Assembly (NCBI RefSeq): GCF_900119485.1
Contig: NZ_FPJZ01000001.1
Location: forward strand, 288,053-352,052
Length of the DNA stretch: 64,000 bases
DNA from: Thermoactinomyces sp. DSM 45891
GTDB taxonomy: Bacteria > Bacillota > Bacilli > Thermoactinomycetales > Thermoactinomycetaceae
Reading direction: 5' to 3'
The translations under genes were made by a program, and so were the position numbers. The notes beneath the pieces are model-generated. The model made no database searches, was not told the origin of the DNA, and was given only the letters and a program-made list of their open reading frames with translations. Shown piece after piece: positions 45,204 through 54,076 of the stretch (positions are counted from its first letter, which is position 1; each line of letters begins with the position of its first letter).

Positions 45204-45806
45204 TTATTTCCCTTTTCTCTGTCTCGCACCCGCAATCAACGTCATCGTAACTAATAATAGTGCTGTTCCCACAAGCAACCATTCAGAAGTCCCGATTTCT
45301 TTTGATGAGGGATCGGCTTCTGTCTCCTTTGAATCGGAAGTACTATCGACAGGTTTGTCTGTTGATGGTTTGTCTTCTGCCCCATCCATCATCCACATAC
45401 GTTTATTGAGTGCGTCTAAATCTGCCTGAGCCTCGGATAATAGCTTCGTGCGACTACAGATAGTCGTCGTAAGGTGGCCATTTTCCTTGGTGGCATAAAC
45501 TAGATACTCTTTCCCCATTTCAAACTCAAAACCACACGACGCCTCAGACAAAGCTGTATACACGATTAATTCCGGATCAAGATCTCCTTTCCAGCGTTTG
45601 GATACATGTAAGATGGCGATGTGCTGATTTGTATCCCTTTCCAATTTGACAACTTTACCCACAAAGACCGCACTACTTTTATCCGCTTCTTTAATCGGAT
45701 CGCCTGATGGAACACAAGAACATGCCTGTACTTCCAATACCCACCATCCGCTCATAGCTATTACGAAACCGATGATAACTCCTAGCATGATACAAGCTCG
45801 TTTCAT
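45204..45806 (-). CDS. Secreted TIMP-like (netrin-fold) membrane-anchored protein
   Basis: 200 residues. Signal peptide about 1-28, ending VQA, so the mature protein would start CSCVP; a free N-terminal Cys-x-Cys is the hallmark of tissue inhibitors of metalloproteinases. An OB-like domain follows (AVFVGKVVKLERD to EYLVYA), then a polar Asp/Ser/Glu-rich linker and one C-terminal membrane helix (SEWLLVGTALLLVTMTLIAGA). It is therefore probably exposed outside the cell. Inhibitor activity is not shown for bacterial members. AGGAGG precedes the ATG. Confidence 0.8.
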   Translation of the reverse strand: MKRACIMLGVIIGFVIAMSGWWVLEVQACSCVPSGDPIKEADKSSAVFVGKVVKLERDTNQHIAILHVSKRWKGDLDPELIVYTALSEASCGFEFEMGKEYLVYATKENGHLTTTICSRTKLLSEAQADLDALNKRMWMMDGAEDKPSTDKPVDSTSDSKETEADPSSKEIGTSEWLLVGTALLLVTMTLIAGARQRKGK

Positions 45807-45890
45807 ACTGAGAAAGCCTCCTTATGAGAATGGTTGGTTAATTCAGACAATTATACTCCTATCATAGCATGTTAAGAGCTTTTCCTCTAT

Positions 45891-46382
45891 CTAAAACTCT
45901 TTCTCCATATGAATTAATTCCTGCATTCCTTTACAGGTCTTAACATACTCAGAAGAAATAGTTTGAAAGCCTTGTTGCTTCCAAAACTTCATCGCAGGCG
46001 TATTAATGGCCAGCACATGGATGCCAACTCGTTTCCATTCCATAAAACTAATAAATAGATGCAGTGCTTTTTGACCGTAACCATGCCCATGATATCGTGC
46101 ATGAATGGTTAAAAGAGAGATATGGGGGATACCGTACTTAGGGTGTACAGGAATCGTATCGATCATTCCGATTGGGAAACCATCGGACTTTCGCGTCACC
46201 CCTATCATCATCGATCCATACTCTCGCCACGTCCGTAGGAAACGATGTGTATTAAATTTCGCGTCATCATTAAAAAATGACCAATAATAATGGTTACTCC
46301 GTTGCACCTCGATAAAATGGACCCACGTTTGTTCATTTAATTGATCAAATATGAAATTAGGCGATTCAAACAGTCTCTCCAT
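45891..46382 (-). CDS. GNAT-family N-acetyltransferase
   Basis: 163 residues. The acetyl-CoA loop is seen as ARYHGHGYGQKAL (Q/R-x-x-G-x-G/A-like), after a strand ISLLTIHA. The C-terminal half ends with INTPAMKFWKQQGFQTIS. Substrate unknown. GGGGGAGACAGG precedes the ATG. Confidence 0.85.
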   Translation of the reverse strand: MERLFESPNFIFDQLNEQTWVHFIEVQRSNHYYWSFFNDDAKFNTHRFLRTWREYGSMMIGVTRKSDGFPIGMIDTIPVHPKYGIPHISLLTIHARYHGHGYGQKALHLFISFMEWKRVGIHVLAINTPAMKFWKQQGFQTISSEYVKTCKGMQELIHMEKEF

Positions 46383-46479
46383 CCTGTCTCCCCCAAAAGT
46401 TCGGTTTCAAGTGCATTACCCCGAACATATAGGAAAACAAATAATAATACAATAATTTATTTGTTACTCGCATAGAAAA

Positions 46480-46503
46480 CCACCTAGCATACATCCTAGG
46501 TGG
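46480..46503 (-). terminator. Terminator of the fapR-rnc operon
   Basis: Stem CCACCTAG with CTAGGTGG around an 8-base loop, followed by TTTTCTATG on the minus strand. It overlaps the end of rnc, so transcription stops right after the last codon. Confidence 0.85.
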
Positions 46504-47203
46504 CTCCTTCTGTTCGTCTCGCTTGCCAAAGTTTTAAAGCCTTGGTGGCAGCTTGTTGCTCGGCTTCTTTTTTAGAGCGCCCAGAGCCTCTGCCTAAACA
46601 TTGGTTCTCCAGATATACTTCAGATACAAAGTATCGGTCATGAGCAGGACCTTGTGTATCAATAATTCGATAGTCCAAGGGGCCCACTCGTTCTTGTTGC
46701 ACTAATTCTTGAAGCTGACTCTTCGCATCTGTCATCCGTGCCAACCACTCATCATTGATTTTCGGAAACACCACACGCTGTAGAAAAGTCCGTGCCGGGT
46801 CCAATCCTTGATCGAGGTACACAGCTCCTATGAATGCTTCAAACACATCAGCCAACAGAGAAGGCCTCGTTCTTCCTCCTGTCAGTTCCTCTCCTTTACC
46901 AAGTCGTACAAAGCTACCAAAATTTAATTCCTTGGCAAACGAAGCCAGCGAAGGTTCACAAACAATTCGAGCACGACGACGAGTTAGCTCTCCTTCACTC
47001 ATCTTCTGATCATAATGAAAAAGAAACTCGGATACAGCTAATTCCAAGACCGCATCTCCTAGATATTCTAGTCGTTCATTATCTGGAATGTGCCCTGAAT
47101 TTTTCCGCTCGTGTGCATACGAGGTATGGGTGAATGCTTGTTGGAACAATTCTCTATTACGAAAGCGAATCCCAGTCGCTTGTTCCAAGCTGGTAAAGTT
47201 CAT
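46496..47203 (-). CDS. rnc: Ribonuclease III
   Basis: 235 residues. Catalytic signature NERLEYLGDAVLELAVSEFL, second site ADVFEAFIGAVYLD, then the double-stranded RNA-binding domain (AKSQLQELVQQ to SKKEAEQQAATKAL). It processes rRNA and mRNA duplexes. Last gene of the fatty-acid operon, 22 bases after fabF. Confidence 0.96.
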   Translation of the reverse strand: MNFTSLEQATGIRFRNRELFQQAFTHTSYAHERKNSGHIPDNERLEYLGDAVLELAVSEFLFHYDQKMSEGELTRRRARIVCEPSLASFAKELNFGSFVRLGKGEELTGGRTRPSLLADVFEAFIGAVYLDQGLDPARTFLQRVVFPKINDEWLARMTDAKSQLQELVQQERVGPLDYRIIDTQGPAHDRYFVSEVYLENQCLGRGSGRSKKEAEQQAATKALKLWQARRTEGAT

Positions 47204-47225
47204 ATTAATATCACCACCCTAAGAA

Positions 47226-48470
47226 TTACATATCCTCATATACTTTAAACGCGATGGTTGCATTGTGTCCACCAAAGCCAAATGAATTGGAAATCGCGGT
47301 ACGAATTGATGCTTTTCGCATTTCATTTGGTACATAATCCAAATCGCATTCAGGATCAGGATGTTCTAAGTTGGTTGTTGGTGGGAGAATTTGGTGGTAT
47401 AAAGCCAAAACAGAAGTAATCGCTTCAATCCCACCTGCAGCCCCCAGCAGATGACCAATCATTGATTTAATCGAGCTTACACTTAATTGATAAGCATGAT
47501 CACCGAAAGCACGTTTAATTGCGATCGTTTCATATAAATCGTTTAACGGTGTAGAAGTACCGTGAGCATTAATATAATCAACTTCCGTCAGCTCTAAACC
47601 AGCATTACTAACAGCCGATAACATACTTCTGGCCGCTCCATTTCCGTCTGGAGCAGGGCTGGTAAGATGGAACGCATCTGCACTCATCCCGTAGCCAATC
47701 ATCTCTGCATAGATTCTAGCACCTCTAGCCTCCGCACGCTCTAGGGATTCAAGAATAATGACTCCAGATCCTTCTCCCATGACAAAGCCATCTCGTTCCT
47801 TATCAAAAGGCCTGCTCGCACGTTGTGGATCATCATTATTACGAGAGAGGGCTCCCATTGAAGAGAATCCTGCAAATGCCATTGGAGTGATCGTTGATTC
47901 AGTCCCTCCGCAAACCATTACATCTGCATCTCCATGTTGAATTAAACGGAATGCTTCCCCAATACTATTTGTACCGCTCGCACAAGCGGTTACGGAAGAG
48001 CTGTTGGGTCCTTTGGCACCTGTATGTATTGATACTAAGCCAGACGCCATATTTCCGATCATCATCGGAATAAAGAAGGGGCTCACTCGCTTAGGACCTT
48101 TTTCAATTAAAACAGAGTGCTGGCTTTCTAGCGTTGGTAACCCGCCAATGCCTGATCCGATGTAGACCCCGATGCGTTCTGCATTTTGATCATCAATTTG
48201 AATGTCTGCATCTTTTAGTGCCATCTTAGCCGCCGCAATCGCATATTGTACAAACAAATCAGTTCTTCTTACTTCTTTTTTATCTATATATTGAAGAGGG
48301 TCAAAATCCTTGACCTCTGCAGCAATTTTCGTGGAATAATCAGTAGCATCAAAACGAGTTATATATCCTAATCCAGATTTCCCAGCAATCAAATTATTCC
48401 AGAAGGTAACGACTTCATTTCCGATGGGCGTGAGCGCTCCTAGTCCTGTGACAACAACCCGACGTTTCAT
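47226..48470 (-). CDS. fabF: 3-oxoacyl-ACP synthase II
   Basis: 414 residues. Cys-His-His triad in VTACASGTNSIGEAF, NAHGTSTPLNDLYE and SIKSMIGHLLGAAG. It elongates acyl-ACP with malonyl-ACP. ATG at 48470 follows GGCGGTGA. It lies between acpP and rnc. Confidence 0.96.
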   Translation of the reverse strand: MKRRVVVTGLGALTPIGNEVVTFWNNLIAGKSGLGYITRFDATDYSTKIAAEVKDFDPLQYIDKKEVRRTDLFVQYAIAAAKMALKDADIQIDDQNAERIGVYIGSGIGGLPTLESQHSVLIEKGPKRVSPFFIPMMIGNMASGLVSIHTGAKGPNSSSVTACASGTNSIGEAFRLIQHGDADVMVCGGTESTITPMAFAGFSSMGALSRNNDDPQRASRPFDKERDGFVMGEGSGVIILESLERAEARGARIYAEMIGYGMSADAFHLTSPAPDGNGAARSMLSAVSNAGLELTEVDYINAHGTSTPLNDLYETIAIKRAFGDHAYQLSVSSIKSMIGHLLGAAGGIEAITSVLALYHQILPPTTNLEHPDPECDLDYVPNEMRKASIRTAISNSFGFGGHNATIAFKVYEDM

Positions 48471-48518
48471 CTGGTTCACCGCCTTTCTGAATGCTGTACG
48501 AATGAATTCATTCATTTA

Positions 48519-48552
48519 GGAGAGAGTCCCACCGTTAGACGGGACCCTCTCC
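48519..48552 (-). other. Hairpin between acpP and fabF
   Basis: GGAGAGAGTCCC pairs with GGGACCCTCTCC over 12 bases with one mismatch. There is no T-run, so it may be a processing or stabilising hairpin that tunes the high acpP level relative to fabF, rather than a full terminator. Confidence 0.5.
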
Positions 48553-48586
48553 AGTTAGGTATAAATGCATATTTAATACTTAAGTA

Positions 48587-48823
48587 TTAAGCTTTTTGTC
48601 CGTCTACAAAGCTGACGATATCTTGTACAGTCGCAATTTTCTCAGCAGCTTCTTCACTGATCGACAAACCGAACTCATCTTCCAAGTCCATGATCAAATC
48701 CACTACGTCAAGAGAATCTGCATCAAGGTCTTCACGAATAGAAGCTTCTAGCGTAACCTCTTCAACTGCTACATCCAATTTCTCAGAAATAATTTTTTGT
48801 ACACGTTCTAATGTCGTTGCCAT
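48587..48823 (-). CDS. acpP: Acyl carrier protein
   Basis: 78 residues, acidic. The phosphopantetheine Ser lies in LDADSLDVVDLIMDLE near residue 38. AAGGAGGTGATAAGA before ATG 48823 is a very strong binding site, as expected for an abundant protein. It follows fabG by 60 bases. Confidence 0.97.
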   Translation of the reverse strand: MATTLERVQKIISEKLDVAVEEVTLEASIREDLDADSLDVVDLIMDLEDEFGLSISEEAAEKIATVQDIVSFVDGQKA

Positions 48824-48883
48824 TCTTATCACCTCCTTACGTATTATACGAAAACAACAATTGACTAGCAATGAAGCATTTTC

Positions 48884-49627
48884 CTATGAGGTAACCATTC
48901 CACCATCTACATGGATCGTTTGACCTGTAATATAGCCTGCTGCAGGACTTGCTAGAAATTTCACTAGCTCTGCCACATCGTCAGCTATCCCAAAACGTCC
49001 CAGTGGAATGGCTCCAAGCATCGACTTTTTCGTCTGTTCATCCAGTTTAGCCGTCATATCGGTCTCAATAAAACCGGGTGCGATCGCATTTACGGTAATA
49101 TTCCGGCTAGCAATTTCTTTTGCCGTTGATTTCGTTAATCCAATTACACCTGCTTTTGCCGCCACATAATTAGCTTGTCCTGGATTCCCCATTACACCCA
49201 CTACGGAACTCATATTAATAATGCGCCCAGATCGTTGTTTCATCATCGGGCGAATCACTGCTTTGGTGCATAAAAAGACACCTTTTAAATTAGTATCAAG
49301 CACTTGATCCCAATCTTCTTCTTTTAAGCGCATAATTAAATTATCTCGAGTAATTCCTGCATTATTCACTAGAACATCAATTCTACCAAATCGTTCTAAA
49401 ACCTGCTTACATGCCGCATCTACCTGCCCTTGATTCGACACATCTACTTGAAGGGCAAAACCTTGCCTCCCGGTAGCTTGGATAGCAGAAAGAGTTTCTT
49501 CAGCCGCCACTTGGTTTCCCGCATAGAAAATCACCACATCTGCCCCTGCTTCTGCCAATGTACACGCAATAGACCGACCGATTCCTCTAGAGCCGCCTGT
49601 TACAATGGCTACTTGGTTCGTTAACAT
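48884..49627 (-). CDS. fabG: 3-oxoacyl-ACP reductase
   Basis: 247 residues. SDR with TGGSRGIGRSIA, NNAGITRDNLIMRL, Ser in INMSSVVG and YVAAK catalytic pair. It reduces 3-oxoacyl-ACP with NADPH. It follows fabD by 25 bases. Confidence 0.97.
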   Translation of the reverse strand: MLTNQVAIVTGGSRGIGRSIACTLAEAGADVVIFYAGNQVAAEETLSAIQATGRQGFALQVDVSNQGQVDAACKQVLERFGRIDVLVNNAGITRDNLIMRLKEEDWDQVLDTNLKGVFLCTKAVIRPMMKQRSGRIINMSSVVGVMGNPGQANYVAAKAGVIGLTKSTAKEIASRNITVNAIAPGFIETDMTAKLDEQTKKSMLGAIPLGRFGIADDVAELVKFLASPAAGYITGQTIHVDGGMVTS

Positions 49628-49652
49628 AAATTCCCTCCTTTTCTCGATCGTA

Positions 49653-50588
49653 CTAACGAAGTTGTTCGAGAGCTTTTTGAAGTGTTTCTGAATCTTGGAC
49701 CGGAAGCATCGTAATCCGGCGATTTACTTTCTTTACAAGTGCCGATAAAACATTCCCTGATCCAATCTCAATAAACGTATCAACACCTTGATCAAGTAAA
49801 GTACGAACTGTATCTTCCCATAAAACAGGCGAAGCAACCTGTTTAATTAACGCTTCGCGAATCTCAGTAGGCTGTGTAATAGGTGAGGCGCTAACATTCG
49901 CAATAACAGGAACTTTTGCTTCTTGAAACAGGGCCGCTTGTAGGGCGCTTGCAAGCCTCTTTGATGCTGGAGCCATTAAAGAAGAATGAAACGGACCACT
50001 CACAGTCAACGGAACAACCTTTCTCGCCCCTGCTTCTAGTGCTTTCTCCCCGGCAACTCTGACAGCATCAGCATGCCCTGAAATCACAATCTGCCCTGGG
50101 CAATTATAATTGGCAGGCTCCACAATATTTCCTTCAACGCTTACCGAACTGCATATCTCATCTAATACATTTCGCTCACAGCCAAGCACAGCAGACATGG
50201 CTCCCACACCGGCAGGAACCGCTTCCTCCATAAACATTCCCCGTTTATGAACGATTGCGACTGCATCACGAAAAGAGAGAACACCTGCTACCACCAAGGC
50301 TGAATACTCACCCAAGCTATGTCCTGCTACAAAATCAGGCCGAATTCCCGACTGACGGAACACTTCGTACAATGCCATGCTTGTTGTTAATAGAGCCGGC
50401 TGTGTATGTTCCGTTAAGCGCAGTGTATCTTCTGGCCCTTCAAAACAAAGCTCTGATAAAGAATATCCTAAAACCTCATCCGCTTCACGATACACCTGCT
50501 TCGCTTCTGTAAATGATTCTGCAATCTCTCTTCCCATACCCACTTTTTGTGAACCTTGTCCCGGAAAAAGGCATGCTATTTTCCCCAT
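49653..50588 (-). CDS. fabD: Malonyl-CoA:ACP transacylase
   Basis: 311 residues. LFPGQGSQKVGMG at the N terminus, the nucleophile in GHSLGEYSALVVAG near residue 90, and His in SGPFHSSLM near 200. It loads malonyl onto ACP. It follows fabH by 10 bases. Confidence 0.96.
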   Translation of the reverse strand: MGKIACLFPGQGSQKVGMGREIAESFTEAKQVYREADEVLGYSLSELCFEGPEDTLRLTEHTQPALLTTSMALYEVFRQSGIRPDFVAGHSLGEYSALVVAGVLSFRDAVAIVHKRGMFMEEAVPAGVGAMSAVLGCERNVLDEICSSVSVEGNIVEPANYNCPGQIVISGHADAVRVAGEKALEAGARKVVPLTVSGPFHSSLMAPASKRLASALQAALFQEAKVPVIANVSASPITQPTEIREALIKQVASPVLWEDTVRTLLDQGVDTFIEIGSGNVLSALVKKVNRRITMLPVQDSETLQKALEQLR

Positions 50589-50598
50589 GTCAAGCCCC

Positions 50599-51597
50599 CT
50601 ATTCTGCTTCGTCTTGTGACCAACGTAAAACAGTAGCTCCCCATGTTAATCCACCACCAAAGCCACAAAGAACAACCGTATCTCCTTCATGAACCCTGCC
50701 TTGCTCCCATGCTTCATTCAATGCAACGGGTATGGAAGCCGAAGACATATTCCCACAACGATCCAAATTTACAATGACCTTCTCCTCATCCAGTCCCAAA
50801 CGCTCTACTGCAGCATCAATAATACGCATATTGGCTTGATGTGGAACCAATAAACTGATGTCTTCTTTGGTTAATCCTGCCTTTTTAAGTGCTTCATCTG
50901 CTGCACTAATCAAGACACGAACAGCAAATTTGAAAACCTCACGACCATTCATATAAAGATAATGACCGCCTTCTTTTATCGTCTGTTCACTAGCAGGACA
51001 TCTCGAGCCACCTGCTTTTAAATTTAAATGAGTCGCTCCTGTGCCGTCGCCCCCTAGTTCAAACGACTGAAAGCCGTAACCTTCTTTTACAGGACCTAGC
51101 ACCGCTGCACCCGCACCATCTCCGAACAAAACACACGTATTCCGATCAGACCAGTCTACAATTCGTGAGAGAACTTCTACACCCACGACCAACACATATC
51201 GATAAACGCCCGTTTTGATAAACTGAGCACCTGTGGTGATCCCATAGATAAATCCTGTACATGCTGCTGACAAATCAAAAGTCGCCGCATTTTTGGCCCC
51301 TATTTGCTCTTGTACAAGACAAGCAGTTGCTGGAAATGACATATCGGGTGTAACGGTCGCCACAATAATGAGATCAAGCTGATCTGCCGTGATATTTGCA
51401 CGCTTCAGCGCCTGTCTAGCAGCCCCCACAGCTAGATCAGAAGCCGCTTGCTCTGGAGCCGCTATATGACGCTCACGGATCCCTGTACGAGAGACAATCC
51501 ATTCATCGTTCGTATCTACCATTTTTTCCAGGTCGGCATTCGTAATCACTTTTTCTGGTAAATAGGCACCTGTTCCTAAGATTCCTGCTGATCGCAC
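50599..51597 (-). CDS. fabH: 3-oxoacyl-ACP synthase III
   Basis: 332 residues. Catalytic Cys in DLSAACTGFIYG near 113, then VPHQANMRI (His) and NLDRCGNMSSASIP (Asn). FabH starts chains from acyl-CoA and in Bacilli prefers branched acyl-CoA, which the bkd operon in this window can supply. GTG at 51597 is the start; it overlaps plsX by 22 bases. Confidence 0.95.
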   Translation of the reverse strand: MRSAGILGTGAYLPEKVITNADLEKMVDTNDEWIVSRTGIRERHIAAPEQAASDLAVGAARQALKRANITADQLDLIIVATVTPDMSFPATACLVQEQIGAKNAATFDLSAACTGFIYGITTGAQFIKTGVYRYVLVVGVEVLSRIVDWSDRNTCVLFGDGAGAAVLGPVKEGYGFQSFELGGDGTGATHLNLKAGGSRCPASEQTIKEGGHYLYMNGREVFKFAVRVLISAADEALKKAGLTKEDISLLVPHQANMRIIDAAVERLGLDEEKVIVNLDRCGNMSSASIPVALNEAWEQGRVHEGDTVVLCGFGGGLTWGATVLRWSQDEAE

Positions 51598-52592
51598 CTC
51601 TCCTCATCTCCCTCTGTTTTCGCTAATCCCTGTTGAATCTGTTCGATCACATTCTGCTCTACAATCTTCTTCGCTTGCATCGCTGCTTGATAAAAAGCAC
51701 GAGTATCTGAAGAACCGTGTGCTTTAATAATAGGACCTGCTAATCCTAAAAGAGGGGCCCCGCCATGTTCTTTATAATCCATGCTCTCTTTAAATCTTTT
51801 CAGACCAGGAGCGAGGATTCCCGCTGCCACCTTCGTTCGAATGCTACGAGTAAACTCCTCTTTTAACTTACTAAAAATGGCCTTGGCCACACCTTCCGTG
51901 TTCTTTAGAAGAATGTTCCCTGAAAAACCATCGGTAACCAATACATCACATGTACCGTCTAGCACGTCTCGTGCCTCTACGTTTCCAATAAAGTGGATAC
52001 TAGACTCTTTTGAAAGCAGATCAAATGTATCTTTCGTGAGAGACGTTCCCTTCCCATCTTCTGTACCGATATTAAGCAATCCAATTCGTGGTCGCTCGAT
52101 TCCCATTACCTGCTCTGCATAGATACTTCCCATCACTGCATACTGGCGCAAATGTTCTGGTTTCGCCTCGGGATTCGCTCCTACATCCAGCACGAGCGTT
52201 CCGCCACCCTTCATACTCGGAAAGATCGGTGCAAGAGCAGGACGGTCCATCCCTTTCATCCGACCTGTGACAAATAATCCAGCCGCCACCAGAGCACCCG
52301 TATTACCTGCACATACAAACGCGTCAACGGATTTTTCTTTCACCAACCGACAGCCAACAACTAGGGATGAATCTTTTTTCCGTCGAATCGCTTTCACTGG
52401 TTCGTCTTCTGCTGTGATGGTTTCCGTTACCTTGATTATCTCAATATTAGATCGTACAGATGACACCAGAGCTTCCTCAGTACCAATCAATACAAATGTG
52501 ATCTCAGGGTAATCTTTTGCTGCCTGGAGGACACCCTCAATCACTGCATTCGGTGCGCGGTCTCCTCCATGGACATCAAATGCAATTCTCAT
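51576..52592 (-). CDS. plsX: Phosphate acyltransferase PlsX
   Basis: 338 residues. It makes acyl-phosphate from acyl-ACP for phospholipid synthesis. Family features: DVHGGDRAPNAVIEGV, FVCAGNTGALVAAG, LVLDVGANPEAKPEHL, VTDGFSGNILLKNTEG and HGGAPLLGLAGPIIKAHG. The N terminus reads DVHGGD where DAMGGD is usual. It follows fapR by 14 bases. Confidence 0.95.
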   Translation of the reverse strand: MRIAFDVHGGDRAPNAVIEGVLQAAKDYPEITFVLIGTEEALVSSVRSNIEIIKVTETITAEDEPVKAIRRKKDSSLVVGCRLVKEKSVDAFVCAGNTGALVAAGLFVTGRMKGMDRPALAPIFPSMKGGGTLVLDVGANPEAKPEHLRQYAVMGSIYAEQVMGIERPRIGLLNIGTEDGKGTSLTKDTFDLLSKESSIHFIGNVEARDVLDGTCDVLVTDGFSGNILLKNTEGVAKAIFSKLKEEFTRSIRTKVAAGILAPGLKRFKESMDYKEHGGAPLLGLAGPIIKAHGSSDTRAFYQAAMQAKKIVEQNVIEQIQQGLAKTEGDEERCDQQES

Positions 52593-52606
52593 GGATTATT
52601 TTCCTC

Positions 52607-53173
52607 CTAGTTGCCTCTATCGTCACTGACACGGTACACTTCAAAATCACCTTGAAAAACAATTTCCTCTTGAACCTTTGTCTGCACTCCCACATGCAAA
52701 CGACTATCATGCGCTTCTGCGACAGTGGCAAAAGCAATACACTTTTCTCCTAACTGAACCGGTCGAATAAAGCGAATGGATGCATTCCCCGTTAGAGCCA
52801 CTTTCCAATCCGCTAGGGCAATCGCTAAAGAATTCGCCTGAGCAAACAAAATGTGCCCACGAGCAATTTGGTTTCGCTCAAAAACATGCTCCAAACCAAT
52901 TTCGAGTAAGGAGATCCCATTTTTATGTAATTGCAGATCAATCACTTCGCCAATCACTTCACTTGGAGATAACGACTGGACATGATCAAACTTTTTCTCT
53001 GCCATGTGCTTTATTCTCTCTCGCAACTCAGGTATCCCTAGTTCTAATCGATCCAATCGAATCGTCTGGATACTAACATGAAATTTTTTCGCCACTTCTT
53101 CATCTGTGAGAAATGGATTCTGTTCCAATGCTTGAGATAAATAAGATTGACGTTCTTTCTTTGTTAAGCGCAA
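52607..53173 (-). CDS. fapR: Fatty-acid and phospholipid biosynthesis repressor FapR
   Basis: 188 residues. N-terminal HTH (FLTDEEVAKKFHVSIQTIRLDRLELGIPELRERI) and C-terminal hot-dog domain (RNQIARGHILFAQANSLAIAL) that binds malonyl-CoA. TTG at 53173 is preferred: GGTGGTGA lies just upstream and the resulting start resembles B. subtilis FapR. First gene of the operon, with its own operator upstream. Confidence 0.95.
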   Translation of the reverse strand: MRLTKKERQSYLSQALEQNPFLTDEEVAKKFHVSIQTIRLDRLELGIPELRERIKHMAEKKFDHVQSLSPSEVIGEVIDLQLHKNGISLLEIGLEHVFERNQIARGHILFAQANSLAIALADWKVALTGNASIRFIRPVQLGEKCIAFATVAEAHDSRLHVGVQTKVQEEIVFQGDFEVYRVSDDRGN

Positions 53174-53207
53174 AGCGGAGATCACCACCTTGAATTATGA
53201 CCTCATT

Positions 53208-53224
53208 TTAATACCTAGTCCTAA
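53208..53224. promoter_or_regulatory. FapR operator
   Basis: TTAATACCTAGTCCTAA, a near-palindrome close to the known FapR box TTAGTACCTAGTACTAA (my recollection of the consensus; 15 of 17 match). It lies at the expected transcription start of fapR, so FapR would repress its own operon. Confidence 0.85.
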
Positions 53225-53229
53225 GTGCT

Positions 53230-53258
53230 AGTATAGAAAAAAAGATCGAGTTTGACAA
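53230..53258 (-). promoter_or_regulatory. Sigma-A promoter of the fapR operon
   Basis: On the minus strand TTGTCA (53258-53253), 17-base spacer, TATACT (53235-53230). It is directly upstream of the FapR box. Confidence 0.85.
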
Positions 53259-53398
53259 CACCTAATCTGATCACCGTAATAACTCTTATTAGTTTGCACA
53301 ACACTTACGATATACATGTTTACAAAAATTACATCAGGGAAACAGTCACCATACGTATGTAAAATCTTATAAACAAGAAAAGCAGGAGGTTTTGATCC

Positions 53399-53710
53399 GT
53401 GGATTCACAGTCATCTGGATTAAAAATATTAGTTCATGCTAGTACGTGGTTTGCCCCCGTACTGCTCCCCATTATCGTCTATTTTCTTTCATCTGATTCG
53501 GATGTAAAGCGTATCTCACTTCAAGCCATGTTATTTCATTTTCTAATCGGCATCCTCATTACAATCTCTATTTTCTTCTCCTTTATTCTCATCGGAATCC
53601 CGTTTTTCATTATATTTGGTTTGATGGCCATTATCTCGCCTATCAAAGGCATTTTCTACGCAACGCAAAATCGCCACTTCCAATATCCATTCTTAGGTTT
53701 CATCAAATAA
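53399..53710 (+). CDS. DUF4870-family membrane protein
   Basis: 103 residues, three predicted membrane helices (about 15-30, 42-63 and 66-83). The DUF4870 pattern is seen in LLPIIVYFLSSDSDVKRISLQAM. Function unknown. GTG at 53399 follows AGGAGGT by 8 bases. It is divergent from fapR. Confidence 0.8.
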   Translation: MDSQSSGLKILVHASTWFAPVLLPIIVYFLSSDSDVKRISLQAMLFHFLIGILITISIFFSFILIGIPFFIIFGLMAIISPIKGIFYATQNRHFQYPFLGFIK

Positions 53711-53738
53711 TAAAAACCTATAATATCGGAATCAACAA

Positions 53739-53784
53739 AAAAACGAGCTACCCTCTTGATTTCTCAAGTTGGTAGCTCGTTTTT
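53739..53784. terminator. Bidirectional terminator between DUF4870 gene and rpmF
   Basis: Perfect 14-bp stem AAAAACGAGCTACC with GGTAGCTCGTTTTT. A-runs and T-runs flank both sides. It ends both convergent transcripts. Confidence 0.9.
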
Positions 53785-53817
53785 GTTTCTAGTACTAGAA
53801 ACTAGCTAGTCATTCAA

Positions 53818-54000
53818 TTACTCGTTTACTACGCCTTCCACTTTTTCACCTTTGTAATAACCACACGATTTACATACACGGTGGGACATCTTAGGTGCAC
53901 TGCATTGTGGGCAGCTTACAACGCCAGGAGCGCTCAATTTGAAGTGAGTGCGACGCATGCGTTTACGAGTTTTAGAAGTACGACGAAATGGTACTGCCAT
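53818..54000 (-). CDS. rpmF: 50S ribosomal protein L32
   Basis: 60 residues: MAVPFRRTSKTRKRMRRTH and a four-Cys zinc ribbon CPQC...CKSCGYY. This is the zinc-binding form. ATG at 54000 is the conserved start. It follows yceD by 76 bases. Confidence 0.96.
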   Translation of the reverse strand: MAVPFRRTSKTRKRMRRTHFKLSAPGVVSCPQCSAPKMSHRVCKSCGYYKGEKVEGVVNE

Positions 54001-54076
54001 GTCATTCACCCCCTGTGCCGTTCTTAAAACACAACTTCGTTGATTATACTACAGTTCCCTTCGATTGAGAAGGTTT

